NCBI GenBank assembly: GCA_900543295.1
Contig: UQQY01000015.1
Location: 1-20,966 of the forward strand
Length of the DNA stretch: 20,966 nucleotides
Direction of reading: 5' to 3'
Source: an uncultured Oscillospiraceae bacterium
GTDB taxonomy: Bacteria > Bacillota > Clostridia > Oscillospirales > Ruminococcaceae
In this document: positions 14,843 through 20,966 of the stretch, piece by piece
How the letters are laid out: each line of letters opens with the position of its first letter
Position numbering within the stretch: the first letter of the stretch is position 1
The notes under the pieces: model-generated
What the model saw: the letters and a program-made list of their open reading frames with translations, nothing else
Told to the model about the DNA's origin: nothing
The model's database searches: none
Made by a program: the position numbers and the translations under genes

Positions 14843-16267
14843 ATGAAACCGAATATTCTTTTTCTCATGACCGACCAGATGCGCGGCGACTGTATGGGGA
14901 TCGCCGGACATCCCGACGTCAAAACGCCGTATCTCGACTCTCTCGCCTCAACCGGACAGTATTTCCCGAATGCTTATACCGCCTGCCCCTCGTGCATTGC
15001 GGCGCGCGCCTCGCTGATGACGGGACTTTCGCCGGAACATACCGGACGCGTAGGCTATAAGGACGGCGTAAGCTGGGATTATCCCATTACGCTGGCCGGC
15101 GAACTCGGAAAAGCGGGCTATGATACCCAGTGCGTCGGAAAAATGCACGTCCATCCGCTCCGAAACCGTTTGGGCTTTGACGACGTTCAGCTTCACGACG
15201 GATACCTCGCCTATTACCGCCGGGCGGACACGCCGTCCTGTGAAAACCAGGCGGCGGCGGACGATTATTTTCACTGGCTCAAAAATGAAAAGGGCATTGA
15301 CGCCGATGTGACGGATACCGGCCTTGAGTGTAACTCCTTTGTCGCGCGCCCGTGGATATACGACGAGGAATCTCATCCGACCAACTGGGTTGCGCGCGGC
15401 TGTATCGATTTTCTGCGCAGGAGAGACCGCTCAAAGCCCTTTTTCCTTTATGCCTCGTTCGTGCGGCCGCATCCGCCGTTTGACGCGCCTGCATGCTATT
15501 TTGACATGTACCGAAACAAGGACATCCGTCCGCCGTTTATGGGCGACTGGGCGGATCAGGAAACGTACCAAAAGACCGGACGGCATTATTGCAGTGAGGA
15601 AGGCGCCGCCGATCCGGCGCTGATGCACGATGCGCAGGTCGGATACTACGCCTGCATCACACACCTGGATCACCAGATCGGACGGATTTTACAGGCGCTT
15701 GAGCGTGAGGGGATCCTGCATGATACGATCATTCTGTTCTGCTCCGACCACGGCGAGCTGCTGGGCGACCATCACACCTTCCGCAAAACGCGCGCTTATC
15801 AGGGCAGCGTGCACATCCCGCTGTTTTTCCGTGTGCCGCAGTTTAAGGGCGGAATGAGATACGATGCGCTCGCCTCGCTTGAAGACATTATGCCGACGCT
15901 CATTGAGCTGGCAGGCGGCGAAGTTCCCGAAGGATTAGACGGCTTGTCGCTCTGTCCCGTCATGCGCGGCGAACAAGCGGGCGCCCATGCGTTCATACAC
16001 GGCGAACACAGCGGCGGCTATCTCGGCAACCATTTTATTGTGACCGGGAAGGATAAGTACATCTGGTTCGACGAAAGCGGAAGAGAGCAGTATTTCGACC
16101 TCATAAACGACCCGAACGAACTGCACGATTTGATAGACGATCCAAACGCGCAGGAACGCATTGCCTGCCTGCGGAAGATACTGATTCAAAAGCTCGCCGG
16201 CAGACCGGAGGGCTACAGCGACGGCGTGCACCTGATCGCGGGACGTCCCCAGCGCGCAGTGCTGTAA
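14843..16267 (+). CDS. Cys-type sulfatase (arylsulfatase family)
   Basis: A 474-residue hydrolase of the alkaline-phosphatase fold that removes sulfate esters. It begins MKPNILFLMTDQMRGD with metal-ligand Asp11. The key motif is CIAARASLMTG with Cys51, which would be oxidised to formylglycine by an anaerobic sulfatase-maturating radical SAM enzyme. The third motif position is Ala rather than the common Pro, which such enzymes tolerate. A second metal site is CSDHGELLGDH (Asp302, His303). There is no signal peptide, so it appears cytoplasmic, which fits choline-sulfatase or imported sulfated-sugar use. AGGAGG stands just before the ATG. Two stop codons follow in tandem. No maturase or sugar transporter is in the window; nfo follows after 27 bases. 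A phosphonate monoester hydrolase role is possible, as the families overlap. Confidence 0.88.
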   Translation: MKPNILFLMTDQMRGDCMGIAGHPDVKTPYLDSLASTGQYFPNAYTACPSCIAARASLMTGLSPEHTGRVGYKDGVSWDYPITLAGELGKAGYDTQCVGKMHVHPLRNRLGFDDVQLHDGYLAYYRRADTPSCENQAAADDYFHWLKNEKGIDADVTDTGLECNSFVARPWIYDEESHPTNWVARGCIDFLRRRDRSKPFFLYASFVRPHPPFDAPACYFDMYRNKDIRPPFMGDWADQETYQKTGRHYCSEEGAADPALMHDAQVGYYACITHLDHQIGRILQALEREGILHDTIILFCSDHGELLGDHHTFRKTRAYQGSVHIPLFFRVPQFKGGMRYDALASLEDIMPTLIELAGGEVPEGLDGLSLCPVMRGEQAGAHAFIHGEHSGGYLGNHFIVTGKDKYIWFDESGREQYFDLINDPNELHDLIDDPNAQERIACLRKILIQKLAGRPEGYSDGVHLIAGRPQRAVL

Positions 16268-16294
16268 TAAAAGCGAAGAAAGGATATACGCTGT

Positions 16295-17134
16295 ATGAAA
16301 CTGCACATCGGATGCCATCTTTCCTCCTCCAAGGGATATTCCGCCATGGGAAGGGAAGCGCTGTCTCTCGGCGCGGACACCTTTCAGTTTTTTACGCGCA
16401 ACCCGCGCGGAAGCAAGGCAAAGCCCTTTGACGCGGCGGATGCGGAGACAATGAATGCCTTTTTAAAGGCGCATAGCTTTGCTCCGCTGATTGCGCATGC
16501 ACCGTACACGCTAAACGCCGCCTCTGCGGAGAAGCGCACCCGCGAATTCGCAGAGCTTGTCCTTCGCGAGGACCTGGAGCGCCTTGCGCATATTCCGAAC
16601 TGTTATTATAACTTTCATCCGGGAAGCCATGTCGGGCAGGGCGCGGAAGCAGGCATTGCGCTGATTGCAGAAATTTTAAACCGCATTCTCTCACCCGGTC
16701 AGGAGACTGTCGTTCTGCTGGAAACCATGGCCGGAAAAGGTACGGAAATTGGAAGAACCTTTGAAGAACTGCGCGCAATCATTGACCGGGTGGAGCTTTC
16801 CGACAAGCTTGGCGTATGTCTGGATACCTGCCATGTGCACGACGCGGGCTACGACATTGTCGGAAACTTAGACGGCGTTTTAGCTGAATTTGACCGGATT
16901 ATCGGAATTGACCGGCTGAAAGCGGTTCATTTAAACGACTCCATGAATCCGTGCGGTGCGCACAAGGACCGGCACGAAAAGATCGGCGACGGACATATCG
17001 GGCTTCCGGCATTCGAACGAATAATCAAGCATCCTGCTTTACACGGGCTGCCGTTTTGCCTCGAAACGCCGAATGATCTTGACGGATACCGTCGGGAAAT
17101 CGAGCTTTTGCGTGAAGCGGCGGACAAACAATGA
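16295..17134 (+). CDS. nfo: Endonuclease IV (AP endonuclease)
   Basis: A 279-residue TIM-barrel enzyme that nicks DNA 5' of abasic sites in base excision repair. All nine zinc ligands expected from the E. coli enzyme are visible: His68 (IAHAPY), His108 (NFHPGSH), Glu143 (LLETMAGKG), Asp177 and His180 (CLDTCHVHDAGYD), His212 (VHLNDS), Asp225 and His227 (HKDRHEKIGDG) and Glu257 (CLETPN). Length is close to the usual 280-285. AAAGGA (16279-16284) stands ten bases before the ATG. It follows the sulfatase by 27 bases and is probably cotranscribed with it, with no functional link that I know. No T-run terminator follows directly; a long structured hairpin starts 86 bases after the stop. Confidence 0.96.
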   Translation: MKLHIGCHLSSSKGYSAMGREALSLGADTFQFFTRNPRGSKAKPFDAADAETMNAFLKAHSFAPLIAHAPYTLNAASAEKRTREFAELVLREDLERLAHIPNCYYNFHPGSHVGQGAEAGIALIAEILNRILSPGQETVVLLETMAGKGTEIGRTFEELRAIIDRVELSDKLGVCLDTCHVHDAGYDIVGNLDGVLAEFDRIIGIDRLKAVHLNDSMNPCGAHKDRHEKIGDGHIGLPAFERIIKHPALHGLPFCLETPNDLDGYRREIELLREAADKQ

Positions 17135-17219
17135 ACAACGTCATGCAAAGAGAATGAGGGTTGAGGCGATCTCAAAAAACTGGACGAATAATTTCGGGAT
17201 AAATAGTTCAAGCAACCAA

Positions 17220-17258
17220 AAGGGCTTGTTGTCTGTAAATTGCAGGCGGCAAGCCCTT
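17220..17258 (+). other. Long stem-loop between nfo and pstS
   Basis: AAGGGCTTG (17220-17228) pairs perfectly with CAAGCCCTT (17250-17258). The stem continues inward, TTGTCTG (17229-17235) with CAGGCGG (17243-17249), using three T-G wobbles, to a seven-base loop. The 16-pair stem works fully only as a + strand RNA, since the wobbles become A-C mismatches on the other strand. No T-run follows. It may end nfo mRNA by another route or be a structured RNA. Confidence 0.55.
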
Positions 17259-17284
17259 AAGCTTTGTCTTGACGCAACGGTTAT

Positions 17285-17305
17285 TTTTATTGCTCCGCAA
17301 TAAAA
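17285..17305. other. A/T-rich hairpin upstream of the Pho box
   Basis: TTTTATTGC (17285-17293) and GCAATAAAA (17297-17305) are a perfect nine-base inverted repeat around TCC, ten bases before the first TTTACA repeat. It could be a DNA-binding site or a weak second stem following the long hairpin. It lacks a T-run after the stem. Confidence 0.4.
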
Positions 17306-17314
17306 CGATCTCAT

Positions 17315-17368
17315 TTTACACAGACTTTACATCCGGATGCTCTGCGCTTTACACAAGCTTCCTATACT
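17315..17368 (+). promoter_or_regulatory. Pho box and promoter of the pst operon
   Basis: Three exact TTTACA repeats stand at 17315-17320, 17326-17331 and 17348-17353, that is 11 and 22 bases apart, on the same face of the helix. The -10 box TATACT is at 17363-17368, and no -35 hexamer stands 17 bases before it. TT(A/T/C)ACA repeats with about five-base gaps placed between roughly -20 and -60 are the known PhoP site of Bacillus subtilis. Activation by a PhoP-like response regulator under phosphate shortage is inferred. No phoPR genes are in the window. Confidence 0.78.
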
Positions 17369-17402
17369 GTACACGTAGCAATAAGAAAGGAGCATCTTAA
17401 AA

Positions 17403-18305
17403 ATGAAAAAAATAATCAGCATGTTACTTGCGCTTGCCGCAGCGGCGGCAGTATTCACCGGCTGTTCCGAAAACGCGGGAAGCGATACATCAGGTTCCAG
17501 CACGGAAGCGGCCAGCTTTGACACAGCAAATGAAATCACCGTTATTTCCCGCGAGAATGGATCCGGTACGCGCGGCGCGTTCATCGAGCTGTTTGGCGTA
17601 GAAGAAAAAGATACAGACGGAAACAAGGTAGATAAAACGACAAAGGGCGCCGAGATTGCCTCCAAAACAGACGTCGTTTTAACTTCTGTTGCAAGCAATC
17701 CGTACGCAATCGGCTATGTTTCGCTGGGTTCCCTGAACGACACGGTAAAGGCCCTGAAAATTGACGGTGTAGAGGCAACCACTGAGAACGTCAAAAACGG
17801 CTCTTACGGCGTTGCCCGTCCGTTCAATATTGCCACCAAGGGCGAACCGGCCGGCCTTGTCAAAGATTTCATCAATTTTATCCTCTCCAAAGAGGGACAG
17901 GAAATTGTCTCCGGATCCTATATCGCCGTTAATGAGAGTGCAGAGAGCTTTACAAGCGAGATGCCGGACGGCAAAATTACCATCGGCGGCTCCTCCTCGG
18001 TTACACCGATTATGGAAAAACTGATTGAGGCATACAAGAAAATCAACACCGGCGCGGAAATCGAGCTGAACCAGACCGATTCCACCTCCGGCATGACGAA
18101 CGCCATCGACGGCTCCATCGATATTGGTATGGCAAGCCGCGAGCTAACGGACAGCGAAAAGACAGAGCTTACGCCTGTACAAATTGCAATTGACGGCATC
18201 GCAGTCGTAGTAAACCCGGAAAACATCACGGACAATCTGACGAAGGATCAGGTTAAGACGATCTATGTAGGTGATGCTGTTACCTGGGCTGACGCGGTAA
18301 AATAA
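17403..18305 (+). CDS. pstS: Phosphate-binding lipoprotein PstS, circularly permuted
   Basis: This is the extracellular phosphate receptor of the Pst ABC importer. A 300-residue lipoprotein with lipobox VFTGC (Cys21) and a Ser/Thr/Ala linker. Residues about 44-180 begin EITVISRENGSGTRGAF (Arg50, Ser54, Gly55, Thr56: phosphate contacts) and run through IGYVSLGSLNDTVKAL to FILSKEGQEIVSGSYIAVNE, which is normally the second half of PstS. Residues about 190-300 begin GKITIGGSSSVTPIMEKL, pass DIGMASREL and DGIAVVVNP, and end VKTIYVGDAVTWADAVK, which is normally the first half. The canonical order is therefore swapped, and the protein stops where standard PstS would continue into VxxR--GSGT. A stop codon and hairpin follow, so this is not a truncation. 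AAAGGAG is ten bases before the ATG. The Pho box upstream and pstCAB downstream confirm the role. Confidence 0.93.
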   Translation: MKKIISMLLALAAAAAVFTGCSENAGSDTSGSSTEAASFDTANEITVISRENGSGTRGAFIELFGVEEKDTDGNKVDKTTKGAEIASKTDVVLTSVASNPYAIGYVSLGSLNDTVKALKIDGVEATTENVKNGSYGVARPFNIATKGEPAGLVKDFINFILSKEGQEIVSGSYIAVNESAESFTSEMPDGKITIGGSSSVTPIMEKLIEAYKKINTGAEIELNQTDSTSGMTNAIDGSIDIGMASRELTDSEKTELTPVQIAIDGIAVVVNPENITDNLTKDQVKTIYVGDAVTWADAVK

Positions 18306-18361
18306 GCGTGTCCCTTTTATAACAATCCCTCCGAACACAAACACTCATCTGCTATCGGGGG

Positions 18362-18390
18362 AAAGCCGGCGGGAAACGTCGGCTTTTCGC
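18362..18390 (+). terminator. Attenuator-like hairpin between pstS and pstC
   Basis: AAAGCCGGC (18362-18370) pairs with GTCGGCTTT (18378-18386), including one G-T wobble, around a seven-base loop, and only a short T tract (TTTT) follows. It lies 56 bases after pstS and 11 bases before the pstC ribosome binding site. Partial termination or 3'-end protection here would leave more pstS than pstCAB message, as suits a binding protein. The strength is uncertain. Confidence 0.6.
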
Positions 18391-18412
18391 CGTACACGAT
18401 AAAGGAGCGCAT

Positions 18413-19381
18413 ATGCGTAAACAAAAACAGGAAAATCAAAGAACCGGCAGCGGCCATTTCCCAACAAGGTGCAAAGAAGCTGTAATGCACGGTGTATTCT
18501 TTATCTGTGCACTGGTTTCGATTGCGGCGGTCGTCCTTATCTGCCTGTTCCTTTTTGTAAACGGCATTCCTGCAATCGGCAAGATCGGCATATTCAACTT
18601 TCTTTTAGGAGACAACTGGGCGCCAACCGACGTGCCTGCAAGCTACGGCATTCTGCCAATGATTTTAGGCAGCGTTTATATTACAGGCGGAGCAATTCTG
18701 ATCGGCGTGCCCATCGGCATTCTTACAGCGGTCTTTTTAGCAAAATACTGCCCGAAACGTCTCTATAAAATTGTAAAGCCGGCGGTTGAACTGCTTGCGG
18801 GCATTCCTTCCATTGTCTACGGCTTTTTTGGACTGCTTGTTATTGTGCCGCTGATTCGTTCCGTTTTCAAAGTTTCGGGCGCCAGCATTCTTGCTGCGAC
18901 GCTTGTTCTTGGCATCATGATCCTGCCGACTGTGATAGGTCTTACCGAATCGGCCATTCGCGCCGTACCAGACAGCTATTACGAGGGCGCGCTTGCGCTG
19001 GGGGCGACGCATGAGCGCAGCATTTTCCGTGTGGTGATACCGGCGGCGAAGTCCGGCATTATGGCGGCGGTCATTTTGGGCATTGGCCGTGCGATCGGCG
19101 AGGCAATGGCCGTCTGCATGGTTGCGGGAAACCAGCCATGGATGCCGCAGGGCATTTTAAAAGGAGTACGGACGCTTACGGCAAATATTGTGCTGGAGAT
19201 GGGCTATGCGGCGGATCTGCACCGTGAAGCGCTGATCGCAACCGGCGTCGTGCTGTTCGTCTTTATCCTGATTATCAATCTGCTTTTTTCCATTCTGAAG
19301 AACAGAAGGGAAAAGAAACAGGACGGGTGTGGACGGATGAACCGTCTCCTATCGCGTCTTTTCCGCAGAAAGGAGGTGTAA
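18413..19381 (+). CDS. pstC: Phosphate ABC transporter permease PstC
   Basis: A 322-residue inner-membrane channel subunit of the phosphate importer, with six main hydrophobic helices; the first is near residues 25-50. The periplasmic loop FNFLLGDNWAPTDVPASYGI is typical of PstC and separates it from PstA. The region ELLAGIPSIVYGFFGLLVIVP is shared by the Pst permeases, and the ATPase-docking EAA loop reads YYEGALALGATHERSIFRVVIP starting near residue 189. AAAGGAG precedes the ATG. The C-terminus is basic and longer than in many homologues. It is followed after only three bases by pstA, whose AAAGGAGGTG ribosome binding site lies inside the pstC end, so the two are translated together. Confidence 0.96.
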   Translation: MRKQKQENQRTGSGHFPTRCKEAVMHGVFFICALVSIAAVVLICLFLFVNGIPAIGKIGIFNFLLGDNWAPTDVPASYGILPMILGSVYITGGAILIGVPIGILTAVFLAKYCPKRLYKIVKPAVELLAGIPSIVYGFFGLLVIVPLIRSVFKVSGASILAATLVLGIMILPTVIGLTESAIRAVPDSYYEGALALGATHERSIFRVVIPAAKSGIMAAVILGIGRAIGEAMAVCMVAGNQPWMPQGILKGVRTLTANIVLEMGYAADLHREALIATGVVLFVFILIINLLFSILKNRREKKQDGCGRMNRLLSRLFRRKEV

Positions 19382-19384
19382 AAG

Positions 19385-20293
19385 ATGAAGGAAAGAGCGA
19401 AAAAGCTTTCTTCAATCAGCCGGCTCTCGATAAAAAATCGGATGCGTTCGTATCTGCATCATCCGTTTTCTTTTGTCTGCATGCTGCTGGTGATGCTGGG
19501 CGCACTGCTGACAGTGGGCGTTTTGTTTGCGATGATCTTTTATATTCTGGTCAATGGTATTCCCTACTTAAAGCCGGAACTGTTTTCTTTAACCTATACC
19601 TCTGAAAACGCCTCCATGTTTCCTGCAATTGTCAACACCATTACCATGACACTGCTGTCCTTGCTGATTGCCGTCCCGTTTTCTGTGTTCACCGCAATTT
19701 ATCTGGTGGAATATGCAAAGAGGGGAAATAAGCTGGTTGGCGTCATTCGTACTACAGCGGAGACACTTTCGGGCATCCCATCGATTGTCTACGGTTTGTT
19801 CGGCATGTTGTTTTTTGTAACCTATCTTGGCTGGGGAACAAGCCTTTTGGCCGGTGCAATGACCCTGTCCATCATGATTTTACCGCTTATCATGCGGTCA
19901 ACGGAGGAGGCGCTTCGCGCCGTACCCGATTCCTACCGCGAGGGCAGCTTTGGCCTTGGCGCGGGCAGACTTCGCACTGTGTTCAAGGTCATTCTGCCGC
20001 CTGCAATGCCAGGCATTCTGGCAGGCATTATTCTGGCGGTCGGCCGTATTGTCGGGGAGACGGCCGCTCTTCTTTACACCTCCGGTACAATGGCGAAAAT
20101 CCCGGATCTTGCCCACGATCATCTTGTCATGGGTGCGGGACGCACTCTTGCCGTACATATGTATATGCTCTCCGGCGAGGGTCTTCATATGAAAGAGGCA
20201 AATGCAACCGCAGTAGTATTGCTGGTTGTCGTGCTGCTTATCAATATGCTGTCAAGCTTTATCGCAAAGAAACTGACAAAGGAGAAGGCTTAA
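19385..20293 (+). CDS. pstA: Phosphate ABC transporter permease PstA
   Basis: A 302-residue second channel subunit, pairing with PstC in the membrane. Helix-rich, with an N-terminal cytoplasmic basic stretch (residues 1-30). TAETLSGIPSIVYGLFGMLFF is the conserved core segment and YREGSFGLGAGRLRTVFKVI (from near residue 185) is the EAA docking loop. PPAMPGILAGIILAVGRIVG and ETAALLYTSG complete the PstA pattern. The loop VNGIPYLKPELF is typical of PstA rather than PstC. It starts three bases after pstC and its TAA shares one base with the ATG of pstB (TAATG), so translational coupling is likely. The length fits the family. Confidence 0.96.
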   Translation: MKERAKKLSSISRLSIKNRMRSYLHHPFSFVCMLLVMLGALLTVGVLFAMIFYILVNGIPYLKPELFSLTYTSENASMFPAIVNTITMTLLSLLIAVPFSVFTAIYLVEYAKRGNKLVGVIRTTAETLSGIPSIVYGLFGMLFFVTYLGWGTSLLAGAMTLSIMILPLIMRSTEEALRAVPDSYREGSFGLGAGRLRTVFKVILPPAMPGILAGIILAVGRIVGETAALLYTSGTMAKIPDLAHDHLVMGAGRTLAVHMYMLSGEGLHMKEANATAVVLLVVVLLINMLSSFIAKKLTKEKA

Positions 20294-20966
20294 TGGGAAA
20301 AATCGATATTGCAAACCTCGATCTGTATTACGGCTCCTTTCACGCGCTCAAAAACGTCAACCTTTCGATTTCGGAAAAGGAGATCACCGCGTTTATCGGA
20401 CCGTCCGGCTGCGGAAAATCCACGCTTTTAAAGTCGCTGAACCGTATGAACGATCTTGTGGAGGGCTGCCGCATTACCGGCAGTGTTACGCTTGACGGCG
20501 ATGATATTTACGCCGGTATGGACGTGAACGATTTGAGAAGGCGAGTTGGCATGGTATTCCAAAAACCGAACCCGTTTCCGATGAGCGTATACGATAATAT
20601 CGCCTTTGGTCCGCGCACACACGGCATCCGCTCCAAAAAGAAGCTGGATGAAATTGTGGAAAAATCCCTGTGCGACGCGGCGATCTTCGACGAGGTTAAG
20701 GATCGGTTAAAAAAGTCCGCGCTTGGCCTTTCCGGCGGCCAGCAGCAGCGCCTTTGCATTGCGCGCGCGCTCGCCGTACAGCCGGAGGTTCTTCTGATGG
20801 ATGAACCGACCAGCGCGCTTGATCCGATCTCCACCTCGAAGATCGAGGATCTTGCCATTGAACTGAAAAAAGACTATACTATTGTCATGGTAACGCACAA
20901 CATGCAGCAGGCAGCGCGTATTTCCGACCGCACCGCATTCTTCCTTTTGGGTGAGGTTGTTGAATA
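20293..20966 (+). CDS. pstB: Phosphate ABC transporter ATPase PstB (cut by window end)
   Basis: The first 224 codons of the ATPase that powers phosphate uptake; the frame is open to the window edge, so about 25 residues are missing from the usual 250. Walker A is GPSGCGKST (residues 36-44). LKSLNRMNDLVEG and MVFQKPNPFPMSVYDNI are PstB hallmarks not seen in most other ABC ATPases. LSGGQQQRL is the signature, LLMDEPTSALDP is Walker B with Glu171, and MVTHNMQQAARISDRTAFF contains the H-loop and the PstB C-terminal pattern. The ATG overlaps the pstA stop by one base, with AAGGAG just upstream. phoU would be expected next but is outside the window. Confidence 0.97.
   Translation, partial: MGKIDIANLDLYYGSFHALKNVNLSISEKEITAFIGPSGCGKSTLLKSLNRMNDLVEGCRITGSVTLDGDDIYAGMDVNDLRRRVGMVFQKPNPFPMSVYDNIAFGPRTHGIRSKKKLDEIVEKSLCDAAIFDEVKDRLKKSALGLSGGQQQRLCIARALAVQPEVLLMDEPTSALDPISTSKIEDLAIELKKDYTIVMVTHNMQQAARISDRTAFFLLGEVVE

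Noticed and set aside
8055..16267. Possible heparan or sulfated glycan pathway from the HGSNAT-like protein and the sulfatase
   Set aside because: The two genes are about 6 kb apart, on opposite strands, with unrelated genes between them. No lyase, hydrolase or transporter for such glycans is present. The human HGSNAT role does not carry over to the bacterial family.
1..20966. CRISPR arrays, tRNA or rRNA genes, insertion sequences, phage genes
   Set aside because: No regularly spaced repeats, tRNA-like cloverleaf, rRNA sequence, transposase or integrase motif was seen on reading both strands.

Overview
The window looks like a chromosomal segment of a Gram-positive anaerobe of the class Clostridia, most likely a gut Oscillospiraceae/Ruminococcaceae-type bacterium. 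This is an inference. It rests on strong AGGAGG-type ribosome binding sites, lipobox lipoproteins, a pyruvate kinase with the extra C-terminal PEP-utiliser domain usual in Bacillota, a DUF3784 protein, phased TTTACA repeats like those bound by Bacillus PhoP, and moderate GC content with no rRNA, tRNA, phage or transposase genes. The species cannot be named from this sequence alone.

Layout. Positions 1-1560 are an AT-richer, gene-poor left end. They hold a pair of hairpins that looks like a dispersed repeat, a lipoprotein of unknown function, and a 5'-truncated remnant of a C39-like cysteine peptidase sitting directly behind a near-consensus promoter. Next on the + strand come a polysaccharide flippase and nicotinate phosphoribosyltransferase (pncB), closed by a bidirectional terminator. 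On the - strand follow IMP dehydrogenase (guaB, of the type known from Tritrichomonas foetus), pyruvate kinase (pyk) and a DUF1624/HGSNAT-like membrane acyltransferase, each with its own start signals. On the + strand are a small DUF3784 membrane protein and a beta-hydroxyacid dehydrogenase, both with clear sigma-A promoters. A - strand operon then carries a MATE exporter, a PH-domain protein and a GNAT acetyltransferase. A nucleoside hydrolase (+) overlaps the end of a lone MacB/LolD-type ABC ATPase (-). A sulfatase and endonuclease IV (nfo) form a + strand pair. The right end is a phosphate uptake operon, pstS-pstC-pstA-pstB, with pstB cut by the window edge.

How genes work together. Housekeeping nucleotide and cofactor metabolism (pncB, guaB, nucleoside hydrolase), glycolysis (pyk) and DNA repair (nfo) are mixed with transport. 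The pst operon is the one clear multi-gene system. A Pho-box-like promoter drives pstS, an attenuator-like hairpin follows pstS, and the tightly packed pstC, pstA and pstB give the two permeases and the ATPase.

Most striking observation. The PstS protein is circularly permuted. The half carrying the Ser-Gly-Thr-Arg phosphate-binding motif, normally the second half, comes first after the lipoprotein signal. The normally N-terminal half follows it, and the protein ends exactly where a canonical PstS would continue. No CRISPR array, defence system or integrated element was seen.
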